Notes under the pieces: generated by a model
Database searches by the model: none
The model's input: only the letters and a program-made list of their open reading frames with translations
What the model was told of the DNA's origin: nothing
Part shown: positions 25,978-35,720 of the stretch, piece after piece
Layout of the letters: each line of letters opens with the position of its first letter
Numbering within the stretch: position 1 is the stretch's first letter
Position numbers and translations under genes: made by a program
NCBI GenBank assembly: GCA_028713555.1
Contig: JAQTOA010000010.1
Coordinates: 5,824 to 69,823, forward strand
Length of the DNA stretch: 64,000 nucleotides
Direction of reading: 5' to 3'
Source of the DNA: Sterolibacterium sp.
GTDB lineage: Bacteria; Pseudomonadota; Gammaproteobacteria; Burkholderiales; Rhodocyclaceae

Positions 25978-27324
25978 TTACAACACGTAGCGCGCCAGAT
26001 CCTCGCTCTGCGCCAGTTCCTTAAGGCGGCCATCGACGTAGGCGGCATCGATGGTCACCGCCTCGCTGCCGTGTTTGCCGGCGGAAAAAGACACTTCTTC
26101 GAGCAGTTTCTCCATCACCGTGTAGAGGCGACGGGCGCCGATGTTTTCGGTCTTCTCGTTCACCGCGAAGGCGATCTCCGCCAGGCGGCGGATGCCTTCC
26201 TCGGTGAAGCTCAGCGTCACCTCCTCGGTGCCGAGCAGCGCCTGATACTGGCGCGTCAGGCAGGCATCGGTGCCGGTCAGGATGCTCGCGAAATCGTCTA
26301 CGGAAAGCGAGTCAAGCTCGACGCGAATCGGAAAGCGCCCCTGCATCTCGGGAATCAGGTCGGACGGTTTGGCGAAGTGAAAAGCGCCGCTGGCAATGAA
26401 CAGGATATGATCGGTCTTGATCATGCCGTACTTGGTCGACACCGTGGTGCCCTCGACCAGCGGCAGCAGGTCGCGCTGCACGCCCTGGCGCGATACGTCG
26501 GCGCCCTGCGTTTCCGAACGCGAGGCGATCTTGTCGATTTCGTCGAGAAACACGATGCCGTTCTGCTCAACGTTCTTCAGTGCCTGCGTCTTGACCTCCT
26601 CGTCGTTGATGAGGCGCGCCGCCTCTTCGTCGGCGATGATCTTCAGCGCTTCCTTGATCTTGAGTTTGCGGGTCTTGCGTTTGCCGCCGCCGATGTTCTG
26701 GAACATGCCCTGGATCTGCTGGGTCAGTTCCTCCATGCCGGGCGGGGCAAAGATTTCCATCTGCGCCGAAACGGCGGCCACCTCGATCTCGATTTCCTTA
26801 TCGTCGAGTTCCCCCTCGCGCAACTTCTTGCGAAATTTCTGCCGCGTTGCCGAATCTTCGGCAACTGGCTCATTATCGGGAAAGACCGGGGATGATCCGA
26901 CAGAGCGGGCTGACGGCAGCAAGCAATCCAGCACCCGATCCTCGGCAGCATCCTGCGCCCGATTAAGCACCGCGCGCATCGCCGCTTCACGCCCATCCTT
27001 GATGGCGGTTTCAGCCAGGTCACGAATGATGGTGTCGACATCGCGGCCGACGTAGCCGACCTCAGTGAATTTGGTCGCCTCGACCTTGATGAAGGGCGCA
27101 TTGGCCAAGCGCGCCAGGCGCCGCGCGATCTCGGTTTTGCCCACTCCGGTGGGGCCGATCATCAGGATATTCTTCGGCGTGATTTCGGTGCGCAGCGGTT
27201 CATCCACCTGCGCCCGCCGCCAGCGGTTGCGCAAGGCAATCGCTACCGCGCGCTTGGCGCGCGCCTGGCCAACGATATGCTTGTCGAGTTCGGAGACGAT
27301 CTCGGCGGGAGTCATCTGGCTCAT
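25978..27324 (-). CDS. hslU: ATP-dependent protease ATPase subunit HslU
   Basis: HslU (ClpY) is the AAA+ unfoldase that feeds substrates to HslV. The 448-residue protein has Walker A GPTGVGKT, Walker [13 protein letters not shown], an I-domain with the GYVGRDVD pore loop just ahead of it, and the C-terminal peptide DLARYVL that inserts into HslV. ATG at 27324 overlaps the hslV stop by 4 nt; a longer frame to 27366 lies inside hslV. Length is normal. Confidence 0.96.
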   Translation of the reverse strand: MSQMTPAEIVSELDKHIVGQARAKRAVAIALRNRWRRAQVDEPLRTEITPKNILMIGPTGVGKTEIARRLARLANAPFIKVEATKFTEVGYVGRDVDTIIRDLAETAIKDGREAAMRAVLNRAQDAAEDRVLDCLLPSARSVGSSPVFPDNEPVAEDSATRQKFRKKLREGELDDKEIEIEVAAVSAQMEIFAPPGMEELTQQIQGMFQNIGGGKRKTRKLKIKEALKIIADEEAARLINDEEVKTQALKNVEQNGIVFLDEIDKIASRSETQGADVSRQGVQRDLLPLVEGTTVSTKYGMIKTDHILFIASGAFHFAKPSDLIPEMQGRFPIRVELDSLSVDDFASILTGTDACLTRQYQALLGTEEVTLSFTEEGIRRLAEIAFAVNEKTENIGARRLYTVMEKLLEEVSFSAGKHGSEAVTIDAAYVDGRLKELAQSEDLARYVL

Positions 27325-27857
27325 TCCAAGGTCTCGATAAGATGATTCTGGTTGGTATAGATGCAAAGATCGCCGGCAATGGTCAGGGACTTCTTGACGA
27401 TTTCGCTCGGGGTCAGCTCGGTATTCTCCAGCAAGCCGCGCGCCGCCGCCTGGGCGTATGGGCCGCCACTGCCGATGGCGACAATGCCCAGTTCCGGTTC
27501 GAGCACGTCGCCGTTGCCGGTGATGATCAGCGAATTCTCGCGATCGACCACCGCCAGCATGGCCTCAAGCCGGCGCAGCATGCGGTCGGTGCGCCAGTCC
27601 TTGGCGAGTTCCACCGCCGAACGCAGCAAATTGCCCTGATGCTTCTCCAGTTTGGCCTCGAAACGTTCGAACAGCGTAAAGGCATCCGCCGTGCCGCCGG
27701 CGAATCCGGCCAGGATGCGCTCGCCGTAAAGCCGACGGATTTTCCGCGCGCTGGCCTTGATGACGATATTGCCAAGCGTGACCTGGCCGTCGCCACCGAG
27801 AGCGACCTGCTTGCCTTTGCGGACAGAAAGGATGGTGGTGCCATGATACTGTTCCAT
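27321..27857 (-). CDS. hslV: ATP-dependent protease peptidase subunit HslV
   Basis: HslV (ClpQ) is the proteasome-like threonine peptidase. The 178-residue product starts [14 protein letters not shown], so the catalytic Thr is exposed after removal of a six-residue leader, as in other betaproteobacteria. The GGDGQVTLG and [14 protein letters not shown] motifs match the family. The Shine-Dalgarno AAGGAAAG lies 7 nt before ATG 27857. A 20-bp perfect palindrome lies just upstream. Confidence 0.96.
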   Translation of the reverse strand: MEQYHGTTILSVRKGKQVALGGDGQVTLGNIVIKASARKIRRLYGERILAGFAGGTADAFTLFERFEAKLEKHQGNLLRSAVELAKDWRTDRMLRRLEAMLAVVDRENSLIITGNGDVLEPELGIVAIGSGGPYAQAAARGLLENTELTPSEIVKKSLTIAGDLCIYTNQNHLIETLE

Positions 27858-27881
27858 ACGGCGGCTTTCCTTGTTGGCATA

Positions 27882-27901
27882 AAGCCGCCATATGGCGGCT
27901 T
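27882..27901. promoter_or_regulatory. Perfect 20-bp palindrome upstream of hslV
   Basis: AAGCCGCCATATGGCGGCTT is self-complementary over all 20 bp and ends 25 nt before the hslV start codon. It could be a protein-binding site or form a hairpin in the hslVU leader. No regulator is identified. Confidence 0.5.
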
Positions 27902-28063
27902 GATAACAAATTTCAAGAGGGCTTTGGCCGGCTGATGTCTGTTGCCCGGATTCGGGACTCGCCTGTTTCAGCTTATCGCCAGTATTTGAGAATAGCAGAT
28001 AATAGCTGCCGTGCCCCAGTCGCACGGCTTGCCTGATACTTCTACAGCGATGGAGATTTGACC

Positions 28064-28456
28064 ATGTTGAGTAAAACCGATTGCATCTTTGCCCTGATTG
28101 CTTTGTCACTGGCCGCGCCCGGATATTGTGAAAGCGGCGCCAACGCGACACCCGAGTCCAAATCGATGAGAACGCGCGTCGACGGAATGAAATCCTACTA
28201 CGAACCAGGTAATGTGAAGAAAGACGGTGACGTCGTGTCATTCAAGATTTATTCGTCCCCCAGCCCGACATCAAAAGAAGAGGGGGACGAGTATTCAATC
28301 AACTGTTCAACACATGAAATGTCCAGCCAGGAAGGAAAGCGGGGAGCGAAGGCTTGGACCAAGCCATCCCCCTTATTGGCTGGCGAATCGATGTATCCGA
28401 TCGCCAAGAAGCTCTGTGAATGGGGTCCTGGTTTCTGGCAAAAGCTTACCGACTAA
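28064..28456 (+). CDS. Secreted protein of unknown function (130 aa)
   Basis: The protein has a signal peptide (residues 1-22, ending near APGYCES), then a small soluble domain with two or three Cys residues ([17 protein letters not shown]) and a basic/aromatic C-terminus, [15 protein letters not shown] recognise no family with confidence; it loosely resembles small surface-adhesin-E-like proteins. The ATG at 28064 has GGAG 8 nt upstream. A terminator hairpin immediately follows the stop, so this is a single-gene unit convergent with tex. Confidence 0.6.
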   Translation: MLSKTDCIFALIALSLAAPGYCESGANATPESKSMRTRVDGMKSYYEPGNVKKDGDVVSFKIYSSPSPTSKEEGDEYSINCSTHEMSSQEGKRGAKAWTKPSPLLAGESMYPIAKKLCEWGPGFWQKLTD

Positions 28457-28457
28457 G

Positions 28458-28487
28458 CCGCGCCAAGAGCGCGGGATTGTTTATTTT
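28458..28487 (+). terminator. Rho-independent terminator after the secreted-protein gene
   Basis: A GC-rich stem CCGCGC/GCGCGG with a CAAGA loop starts one base past the TAA stop and is followed by GATTGTTTATTTT. It would stop plus-strand transcription before the convergent tex gene. Confidence 0.65.
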
Positions 28488-28508
28488 CCTGTTCCTCTGG
28501 CGAAGCGT

Positions 28509-30818
28509 TTACTGCTTCAGCCTTGCGAACGCCGCCGCCATCGCACCACCTTGCGGTGGAGCTTCTCGCTTTGGTAGCGATGGTTTGCCGCTTCGCTGCA
28601 GTGGGGAGTTGGACATCTTTGCCGTGATTTCGTCCGCCAGGCGCATGGTCAGGGCAATGCGCTTGCGCGCGACATCGACCTCCAGTACTTTCACTTTCAC
28701 TACATCTCCTGCCTTGACGATGCTGTGCGGATCTTTAACAAACTTGTTGGCAAGCGCGGAAACATGGACCAGGCCGTCCTGGTGCACGCCGATGTCGATA
28801 AAGGCGCCGAAATTGGTGACGTTGGTGACAACGCCCTCCAGCAGCATGCCAGGCTCAAGATCCTTGAGGTCTTCGACGCCTTCGCGGAAGGCAGCGGCCT
28901 TGAATTCCGGGCGCGGGTCGCGGCCAGGCTTTTCGAGTTCCTTGAGAATGTCCTGCACGGTCGGCAGGCCGAACTTCTCGTCGGTGTATTTTTCCGGCTT
29001 GAGGGTGCGCACGGCCTTGCCGTCGCCGATCACTTCGCGGATGCCCTTCTTGATGTCGGCAAGAATTCGCTCGACGACAGGGTAGGACTCCGGGTGCACA
29101 GCCGAGGCATCGAGCGGGTTGTCGCCGTTGCTGATGCGCAAGAAACCGGCCGCCAATTCGAAAGTTTTGTCGCCCAGGCGCGGCACCAGCAGCAATTGCT
29201 TGCGGCTCTTGAAGGCACCATGCTGGTCGCGGTAGCCAACGATGTTTCCGGCGAGCGTCGGATTGAGGCCGGAGATGCGCGTCAGTAGAGGCACCGAGGC
29301 CGTGTTTACATCGACGCCGACCGAGTTCACGCAGTCCTCAACCACTGCGCTGAGCGACTTTGCCAGCCTGCCTTGATTCACGTCGTGTTGATACTGACCG
29401 ACGCCGATGCTCTTCGGGTCGATCTTGACCAGCTCGGCCAGCGGGTCCTGCAGACGCCGGGCGATCGAAACGGCACCGCGCAGAGAGACGTCGACGTCGG
29501 GGAATTCCTTCGAGGCCAGTTCGGAGGCTGAATACACCGAGGCGCCAGCCTCCGACACCACGACCTTGACAAGTTTCAGTTCCGGGTGGCGCTTGATGAG
29601 TTCGGCGGCGAGCTTGTCGGTTTCCCGGCTGGCTGTGCCGTTGCCGATGCTGATGAGTTCAGCGCCGTGCTGTTGGGCCAGGCGGCGGATTGTCGCTAGA
29701 GAACCTTCCCAGTCCCGGCGCGGCTCGTGCGGATAGATCGTGGCGGTGTCGACGAGCTTGCCAGTTCTATCGACCACGGCAACTTTGACGCCGGTGCGGA
29801 TCCCCGGATCGAGACCGATGGTGATGCGCGGGCCGGCCGGCGCGGCCAGCAGCAGGTCGTGCAGGTTGCGGGCAAAGACGCGGATGGCCTCTTCCTCGGC
29901 GCGTTCGCGCAACTGGTTCATCAGTTCAAGTTCGAGGTGCAGCGACAGCTTGACCATCCACGCCCAGCGCGCCGAGTCGAGCAGCCACCGGTCCGCCGTC
30001 CGGCCCCTGTCGGCGATGTCGAAATGGCCGGCGACCATGGTTTCGCAGGGCGAGGAGCGCGGCGGCCGTTCAAGTTCGGGCTCGGTCTTCAGCGCCAGGC
30101 GCAATATGTCCTCATTACGCCCCCGGAACATTGCCAGCACACGGTGCGAGGGAGCGCTCTTGATCGGTTCTCGAAAATCGAACCAGTCGCGGAACTTGGC
30201 GCCTTCGTTCTCCTTGCCATCGACCACTTTGGCAACGATCAGCGCGTTATCAGACAGGTAATGGCGCAGCTTGTCGAGCAGCGTGGCATCCTCGGAAAAG
30301 CGTTCCATCAGGATCTGCCGTGCGCCATCGAGCGCGGCCTTCACATCCGGCACATGTTGCTCTGGCGGTTCGGCCTCAATGCGCAGGTACTTGGCGGCTT
30401 CGCTCTCGGGATTCAGCGTGGGATCGCCGAACAGTGCATCGGCCAAGGGCTCCAGGCCAGCCTCGCGCGCTATCTGCGCCTTGGTGCGCCGCTTGGGCTT
30501 ATAAGGCAGGTAAAGGTCTTCGAGACGCTGCTTGGTCTCGGCAGCATCGATTCCGGCTTTCAGTTCGGCGGTCAACTTGCCCTGTTCCTCTATGGAAACC
30601 AGCACGGCGCTGCGCCGCTCTTCGAGTTCGCGCAGATAGCCCAGACGCTCTTCGAGCAGGCGCAACTGGATATCGTCGAGTTCGCCCGTGATTTCCTTGC
30701 GGTAACGGGCTATGAAGGGCACGGTGGCACCTTCGTCGAGTAATTGCACGGTGGCGATGACCTGGGCGGGCCTGACGCCGAGTTCGGCGGCGATGCGTTG
30801 TTCGATGGTCGGCAGCAT
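28509..30818 (-). CDS. tex: Tex family transcription accessory / S1 RNA-binding protein
   Basis: Tex is a conserved nucleic-acid-binding protein linked to transcription and stress tolerance. The 769-residue sequence shows the N-terminal helical region, the RNase H-like YqgF domain ([20 protein letters not shown]), tandem helix-hairpin-helix segments ([23 protein letters not shown]), and a C-terminal S1 domain ([20 protein letters not shown]). A basic tail follows. ATG at 30818 is preferred over a TTG two codons upstream. Confidence 0.94.
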   Translation of the reverse strand: MLPTIEQRIAAELGVRPAQVIATVQLLDEGATVPFIARYRKEITGELDDIQLRLLEERLGYLRELEERRSAVLVSIEEQGKLTAELKAGIDAAETKQRLEDLYLPYKPKRRTKAQIAREAGLEPLADALFGDPTLNPESEAAKYLRIEAEPPEQHVPDVKAALDGARQILMERFSEDATLLDKLRHYLSDNALIVAKVVDGKENEGAKFRDWFDFREPIKSAPSHRVLAMFRGRNEDILRLALKTEPELERPPRSSPCETMVAGHFDIADRGRTADRWLLDSARWAWMVKLSLHLELELMNQLRERAEEEAIRVFARNLHDLLLAAPAGPRITIGLDPGIRTGVKVAVVDRTGKLVDTATIYPHEPRRDWEGSLATIRRLAQQHGAELISIGNGTASRETDKLAAELIKRHPELKLVKVVVSEAGASVYSASELASKEFPDVDVSLRGAVSIARRLQDPLAELVKIDPKSIGVGQYQHDVNQGRLAKSLSAVVEDCVNSVGVDVNTASVPLLTRISGLNPTLAGNIVGYRDQHGAFKSRKQLLLVPRLGDKTFELAAGFLRISNGDNPLDASAVHPESYPVVERILADIKKGIREVIGDGKAVRTLKPEKYTDEKFGLPTVQDILKELEKPGRDPRPEFKAAAFREGVEDLKDLEPGMLLEGVVTNVTNFGAFIDIGVHQDGLVHVSALANKFVKDPHSIVKAGDVVKVKVLEVDVARKRIALTMRLADEITAKMSNSPLQRSGKPSLPKREAPPQGGAMAAAFARLKQ

Positions 30819-30902
30819 GGACAATCACAAAGAAGCAAAGGTCGCGAACTGTACCGGCTTGCGACCCGACCTTCAAGAGCCCATCAGAAATCGAATTTTG
30901 AA

Positions 30903-31664
30903 TTAGCGCTCGGGTTTCGCCCCCGATCGATGCACCGCCATCCCGACCAGCGCCAAGGTCCACACTACCAAGGGGCCTGAAGGCAGGTCGAATAGCGTCG
31001 ACAAGCCCAGCCCCAAAGCGTATCCCACCGCGCCGACAGCATAGGCGGCGAACAGGCGGCGGCGGGGTGGATAAGCGCGACAAGCCAGCGCAGGAACGAT
31101 CAGACTGGCAAAGACCAGGTAGACCCCGACCAACTGTACCGAAGCGGTAACAGCGAAGGCGAACAGGGCGTAGAAGCCGAAGCGCCCGATCCGGCTGCCC
31201 AGCCAGAACCACAAGGCCAGGATGGCAGCGGTCAGACCGGCCACCGGCAGCAGTTGCGCGTAGCCCACCCACAAGATCTGGCCGGACAGCAATTCCTGCA
31301 GATGCTCGCCGCCATGCGGGTTGTTCGCCACCATGAGCATCCCGCCGCTGGCCGCCAGCGCGAACAGCACACCGATCAGCGCTTCCTGGATTTCTGGCCA
31401 ACGCTTTTCGGTCCAGGTCAGCAGCACGGCACCCAGCAGCGCCGCGCTCACGGCCGCCGCCTGCGCCACCCAGCCTTCCGGCTCGAAACCCACCCGGTCC
31501 GCGGCGATCACGCCCAGCGTGGCAATCTGGGCGATCGCCAGGTCGATAAACACGATGCCGCGCGACAATACCTGCATCCCCATCGGCACATGGGTAGCCA
31601 GCACCAGCAAGCCAGCAAGGAAAGCAGGAATGAGTATGGAAAGGTTGAATGCGTCGAGATTCAT
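30903..31664 (-). CDS. znuB: Zinc/manganese-type ABC transporter permease
   Basis: This 253-residue polytopic protein of the ABC-3 (ZnuB/MntB) family has about seven or eight hydrophobic helices and the family's conserved segments (VLSRGIVFIDLAIAQIATLG, VYLVFASLIVPALACR). It lies 16 nt after the solute-binding gene and has GGGGA 6 nt before ATG. No ATP-binding subunit is encoded between or beside the two genes, so the ATPase must come from elsewhere. Zinc is the likely substrate because of the ZnuA-like partner. Confidence 0.86.
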   Translation of the reverse strand: MNLDAFNLSILIPAFLAGLLVLATHVPMGMQVLSRGIVFIDLAIAQIATLGVIAADRVGFEPEGWVAQAAAVSAALLGAVLLTWTEKRWPEIQEALIGVLFALAASGGMLMVANNPHGGEHLQELLSGQILWVGYAQLLPVAGLTAAILALWFWLGSRIGRFGFYALFAFAVTASVQLVGVYLVFASLIVPALACRAYPPRRRLFAAYAVGAVGYALGLGLSTLFDLPSGPLVVWTLALVGMAVHRSGAKPER

Positions 31665-31680
31665 AAATTTTCCCCGCGGC

Positions 31681-32589
31681 CTATTTAAGCGCCGATAAAA
31701 GTTTCTGCACCGTGTCGTCGAACAGGCCGAACAAATCCTTGGCCCGCTCCGAACCGCCGACGGTAAACGGCAGCATCACCGCCGGGATTTTGGCCCGCTC
31801 CGCCAGCCACTCCGAACCGCGACCGTCGCTATAGGCCGCCCGGATCACGGCCTTTGCCGGCTGCCTCTGCAACTGTGCCAGTACCTCGGACAAGTGGGCG
31901 CCGGTAGGCTCCACCCCAGGCTTTGGTTCGATCGTGGCGACTTCCCGCAGGCCCAACCAGTTTTCGAGGTAAACGAAGGCCTTGTGATGCACGACGATAT
32001 TCATCCCCTTGAGCGGTGCAGCCTGTTTTTCCCAGTTCAGGATCGCTGCCTTCCAGCGCTCGGCGAAAGCCTTGTAGTTGCCCTGGTAATACGCGGCGTT
32101 GGCCTGATCGACTTCTGCCAGCCGCTGCGCCAGGGCTGCGGCCACCAGGCCAATGTTGCGCGGGTCGGTCTGGATATGCGGGTTGCCGCCGGGGTGAACA
32201 TCGCCGAGGGAGCGATCCACGCTGCTCGGCACTTCCTGCATGTGCACGAATTGCGCCGCTTCGAAGCAACCCGGCTGCCCGGCCTGAATTTTCGGGTTGC
32301 CGGCTTGCTGTTGCAGGATAGGCAGCCAGCCGATCTCGAGCTGGGCGCCGGTGCACACCACCAGGTCGGCGTTGCGCGCCTTTGTCAGCAGGCTGGGCTT
32401 GGCCTGGACGTGGTGCGGGTCCTGGAAGGCGTTGGTGGCGTTGTATATGCTTACCTTGTCGCCGCCAAGTTCCTGCGCCAGGGCGCCCCACTCCGGTTCA
32501 CAGGCAAGGATGTTGAGTGCGGCGAAGGATGGCAGGGCGAATACCCCGAACGCCATCGCCAGTAAAAGCATAATTGATCTATTCAGCAT
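31681..32589 (-). CDS. znuA: Zinc ABC transporter substrate-binding protein (ZnuA-like)
   Basis: This periplasmic cluster A-I metal-binding protein of about 302 residues has a signal peptide (cleaved near PSFAALN). Candidate metal ligands are His in DPHHVQAKP, His in GGNPHIQTDP, His in VVHHKAFVYLENWLG and Asp in AAYSDGRGSEW, the ZnuA/TroA pattern. The long His-rich loop of many ZnuA proteins is absent, so zinc is likely but manganese is possible. ATG at 32589 is used; a longer frame runs into an intergenic repeat-like element. Confidence 0.85.
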   Translation of the reverse strand: MLNRSIMLLLAMAFGVFALPSFAALNILACEPEWGALAQELGGDKVSIYNATNAFQDPHHVQAKPSLLTKARNADLVVCTGAQLEIGWLPILQQQAGNPKIQAGQPGCFEAAQFVHMQEVPSSVDRSLGDVHPGGNPHIQTDPRNIGLVAAALAQRLAEVDQANAAYYQGNYKAFAERWKAAILNWEKQAAPLKGMNIVVHHKAFVYLENWLGLREVATIEPKPGVEPTGAHLSEVLAQLQRQPAKAVIRAAYSDGRGSEWLAERAKIPAVMLPFTVGGSERAKDLFGLFDDTVQKLLSALK

Positions 32590-32591
32590 GA

Positions 32592-32672
32592 CTGCCTTCC
32601 GAAGGGCCGCCCCGAGGGAGGCAACGCTCCCTATGGGGGCAGCGAATGAAATGAGCGTGGGGGCCATATTTG
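32592..32672. repeat. Candidate intergenic REP-like element upstream of znuA
   Basis: This short GC-rich stretch contains several small inverted repeats, such as GGGAGGCAACGCTCCC followed by a GGGGGC run. It has the look of palindromic intergenic elements I have seen in related betaproteobacteria. Only one copy is in the window, so the repeat status cannot be shown here. Confidence 0.3.
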
Positions 32673-32675
32673 CTC

Positions 32676-34046
32676 CTAATATTTGTGTGCGCCGTGAGCG
32701 CCGAGGCTCATCTGGTATTGCAGGAAAATCTGGTTGTCGGTCAGGCCCTGGAACGACTTGTCCTGGGCGAATTGCAGACGGATACGGCTGAACTCGCTGG
32801 GATTGAAGTCCAGCATCAGCGCGTTACGGGCCGGGGCGTAGTCCGGTCGTAGCAGGTTGGCGTTGTTGCTGCCGTAGTCGACGGTGCCGCTGTCGAGCCG
32901 CTCGCTGCGCAAGCCGACGCGCCAATACGGCGCGAACTGGTAGATGCCCTGCACATACCAGCCGGATTGCCTGGCGGCGTAGCTTCCGGTCGACGCGCCG
33001 TTGTAAATCACGTTGCCGTCTTCGCTGCGGCGCAGGTATTCGCCCTGTAGCTTGAAATTGGTCTGGTTGGCATTGCCGTTGGGCGCCCATTTCCACACGC
33101 CGTCGGCAATCCACAACTTGCTGCTGCCGGTAAAGCTGTTGGTGACCGTCGCACCCCCCGCATTGATATCATCCCACTGGCGATCCTGGGGCGAGGTGGA
33201 CAGCAGAGACAGCCCGGCCAGCCAGCTGTTGCTGGCGCCGATATCGCCACCCAGGCGGGCAAATATCGCGCTCGCGCCGGAGCCGTTCTTGTTCCGGTTG
33301 GTGCCCGGATAATTGGCGCCGCGGCCAAGTTCCGCACCGATTTCCAGGAACGAGTCGGAGGGTGCGAGCCAGCGCAACTGCACGCCGTCGTTATTGAACT
33401 GACCACCGAGGAAGGCCTGATAAGCCAACGGCGCATCGACGAAGTCCCAAGTATGGGCATGCTGCTCGTTAAGGTAGCCGATGCCGGAGAAATAGCGGCC
33501 GGCTTTCAGCGTCAGGCCTTGCGGCAAGGTGGTGGTCTGGACAAAGGCTTCCTCGGTAGACACCGTATCGTCGGGATGGATGGAAAAATTGATCGCCCCG
33601 TAGAACAATTGATCGACGTTGGCGGAAATCCCCAGCTCGCTTTCCGCCAGGCTGAAACCACGCTGGGGTGTAATATCGGCCAAGGGGCTGCTGGGCAGGT
33701 GGAAGCCCGTGATGCGGTAGCCCGCCGGATCCTTGGACAGGTTGCTGTACAAGCCTGACAAAATCAGCGATATGCCCGGATTGAAGGCGTTGGTACCAGC
33801 CATCGCAGTTGGCTGCGGCGGCGCAGCTGCGTTTGCGGCGACACTTTCTGTCGAAGCCGCTTTAGCCTCCGCCCGGACCAGGCGTTGCTCCAATGCGTCG
33901 ATACGCTTTTCGTAGGTATCGCGCAGGCGTGCGACCTCGTCTCGCAGGGTGCGCAGATCGACGTCGTCTGCGGCGAATGTAGCTGACGCGGCGGCGACTG
34001 GAATGGCGATCAGCGCCATCAGCACAGGAATACTGTGAGCTTTCAT
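32676..34046 (-). CDS. Outer-membrane porin-like protein with N-terminal coiled coil
   Basis: This 456-residue protein has a signal peptide (ending near TFAADD), a short coiled coil (residues ~28-62: LRTLRDEVARLRDTYEKRI) that may pack on peptidoglycan, an Ala-rich linker, and a long beta-rich region with alternating aromatics ending in an aromatic residue (HGAHKY), as in outer-membrane barrels. It resembles porins found next to zinc uptake genes. The Shine-Dalgarno GGAGAAG lies 6 nt before ATG 34046. Co-transcription with znuA and znuB suggests a metal-uptake role, which is inference. Confidence 0.65.
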   Translation of the reverse strand: MKAHSIPVLMALIAIPVAAASATFAADDVDLRTLRDEVARLRDTYEKRIDALEQRLVRAEAKAASTESVAANAAAPPQPTAMAGTNAFNPGISLILSGLYSNLSKDPAGYRITGFHLPSSPLADITPQRGFSLAESELGISANVDQLFYGAINFSIHPDDTVSTEEAFVQTTTLPQGLTLKAGRYFSGIGYLNEQHAHTWDFVDAPLAYQAFLGGQFNNDGVQLRWLAPSDSFLEIGAELGRGANYPGTNRNKNGSGASAIFARLGGDIGASNSWLAGLSLLSTSPQDRQWDDINAGGATVTNSFTGSSKLWIADGVWKWAPNGNANQTNFKLQGEYLRRSEDGNVIYNGASTGSYAARQSGWYVQGIYQFAPYWRVGLRSERLDSGTVDYGSNNANLLRPDYAPARNALMLDFNPSEFSRIRLQFAQDKSFQGLTDNQIFLQYQMSLGAHGAHKY

Positions 34047-34112
34047 GATGCTTCTCCAAAGCAATAGTCAAGCCGTCCCCATGTCGTGGACGGCGACGAA
34101 ACCGGCAAAGCT

Positions 34113-34466
34113 TCAGAGAACTATGGGAGGCGCGCGCGCCGCGTACGGCAGCAGGCTGGAAGAATGAACCCACGGAAATTCCGCGCGCAGCGGTGTTTCG
34201 GCTAATGCCGACAGCATCGCCGGCAATTGGGCCAGCAGCGGCGCGGCGGCGGCGAGCGCGGTGAATGCGAGGCAGGTGGTGCAGCCATGCGCGAGATTTG
34301 ATTCCGAACCGTGATTGTCCTCGTTGCCCTGCTGCGTCACGGATTCAGCGGCGAAGCTGAAATGACCGATCAGATGCACGAAAGCCGCCTGCTGCGCGAC
34401 GAGCAGCAGCAAGGCGCAGAGAAGGACGATCAGTTGGCGGTGGCCGGGTTTTGTCACTGAACGCAT
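34113..34466 (-). CDS. Small membrane/periplasmic His/Cys-containing protein, unknown
   Basis: This 117-residue product has an N-terminal hydrophobic helix (LIVLLCALLLLVAQQAAFVH), a hydrophilic stretch with HGSESNLAHGCTTC that could bind a metal, and a second hydrophobic segment (FTALAAAAPLLAQLPAML). It lies 66 nt upstream of the porin-like gene on the same strand, ahead of znuA and znuB. The His/Cys cluster fits a zinc-homeostasis setting, but no family is recognised. ATG at 34466 is weakly supported; a TTG at 34487 is possible. Confidence 0.5.
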   Translation of the reverse strand: MRSVTKPGHRQLIVLLCALLLLVAQQAAFVHLIGHFSFAAESVTQQGNEDNHGSESNLAHGCTTCLAFTALAAAAPLLAQLPAMLSALAETPLRAEFPWVHSSSLLPYAARAPPIVL

Positions 34467-34509
34467 GGAGGGCGCATCAAACCACAATCCGCCAGTCTAA
34501 GCAACCACT

Positions 34510-35700
34510 TCATCCAACCGCGCAAACCAAGCCCTTCAGATATTCCCCCTCCGGAAAATCGAGCAGCACCGGATGGTCGGCAGAAGCCGTCAGCCGCCGC
34601 ACGATGCGTGCATCGACGCCAGCATCGAGCGCGGCGCCGGCGACGATTTTCTGGAATAGTTCAATGCCGACGCCGCCCGAGCAGGAATAAGTCATCAGCA
34701 ACCCGCCCGGCGCGAGCAGCTTGAAGGCATTGAGGTTGATGTCCTTGTAGGCGCGCGACGCGCGTTCGGCGTGGGCGGGCGATGGCGCGAATTTCGGCGG
34801 ATCAAGCACGATCAGATCGAAGCGTTCGCCGGCCGCGCGCAAGGCGCGCAGCTCCTCGAACACGTCGGCCTCGCGCCATTCGGCACGGGTGGCATCGAGC
34901 TGCGGATTGCGGGCCAGATTGCGGCGTGCCGCTTCCAGCGCCGGACCCGAACTGTCCAGTGACAGTACCCGGGGCGCACCGCCAGCCAGGGCCTGCAAGG
35001 AAAAAGCGCCGGTGTAGCAAAAACAGTTGAGCACGCGCCGGCCCTTGGACAGTGTTCGTGTCAGCAAACGATTCTCGCGCTGATCAAGATAGAAGCCGGT
35101 CTTGTGGCCGGCAACGACATCCACTTCCATGCAAACGCCATGCTCCTCAATGACGACACCCTCCTCCGGCAAGTCGCCATGCAGCCAGCCGCAGCGTGGT
35201 CCCAGCCCTTCGAGGGTGCGCAAATCGGCGTCGGAACGCTCGTAGACACGCGTACAGCCGGTCGCCTTCTGCACGGCAAGGCTGATGGCGTTGCGCCACT
35301 TATCGGCGCCGGCGCTGGAGAAAGCGAATACCAAGGTTTCAGCATAGCGGTCGCAAATGACGCCCGGCAGGCCATCCGACTCGGCATGAATCAGTCGCAA
35401 GCCCTGCTGCCCTGCCAGTTCCGGCAAAGCCGCACGGCGCGCCAGCGCAGCCGCGACACGCCGCTTGAAAAAGACGTCGTCGATGATCTCGTTTGGATCG
35501 AAGCTCCACATGCGGGCGCGGATGCTCGACTCCGGACTCCAGGCCGCACGGCCCAAGGCGCGGCCGTCGGCGGCCAGCACCGTCACCGTGTCGCCGCTTT
35601 TGGCGCGACCGTCCAGGCGCTCCACCGCGCCTTCGAACAGCCACGGATGGCGACGCAGCACCGAACGTTCCCGGCCGGGTTTAAGAACAAGTTGGGTCAT
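34510..35700 (-). CDS. rlmI: 23S rRNA (cytosine-1962-C5) methyltransferase RlmI-like
   Basis: This SAM-dependent rRNA m5C methyltransferase (396 aa) has an N-terminal PUA domain (residues 1-80, RHPWLFEGAVERL), a central EEHGV region and a Rossmann methylase domain. The latter carries NCFCYTGAFSLQALAGGA (SAM motif I), VLDPPKFAPS (motif IV) and SCSGGVG with the catalytic-type Cys. ATG at 35700 is the family start; the frame stays open further upstream only through potF. It follows potF by 20 nt. Confidence 0.92.
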   Translation of the reverse strand: MTQLVLKPGRERSVLRRHPWLFEGAVERLDGRAKSGDTVTVLAADGRALGRAAWSPESSIRARMWSFDPNEIIDDVFFKRRVAAALARRAALPELAGQQGLRLIHAESDGLPGVICDRYAETLVFAFSSAGADKWRNAISLAVQKATGCTRVYERSDADLRTLEGLGPRCGWLHGDLPEEGVVIEEHGVCMEVDVVAGHKTGFYLDQRENRLLTRTLSKGRRVLNCFCYTGAFSLQALAGGAPRVLSLDSSGPALEAARRNLARNPQLDATRAEWREADVFEELRALRAAGERFDLIVLDPPKFAPSPAHAERASRAYKDINLNAFKLLAPGGLLMTYSCSGGVGIELFQKIVAGAALDAGVDARIVRRLTASADHPVLLDFPEGEYLKGLVCAVG

Positions 35701-35720
35701 CGGCTGTCCTCTGTGGTTAT

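Noticed and set aside
27858..28241. N-terminal extension of the HslV frame
   Set aside because: HslV needs its Thr near the N-terminus; ATG 27857 has a strong ribosome-binding site and gives the standard length.
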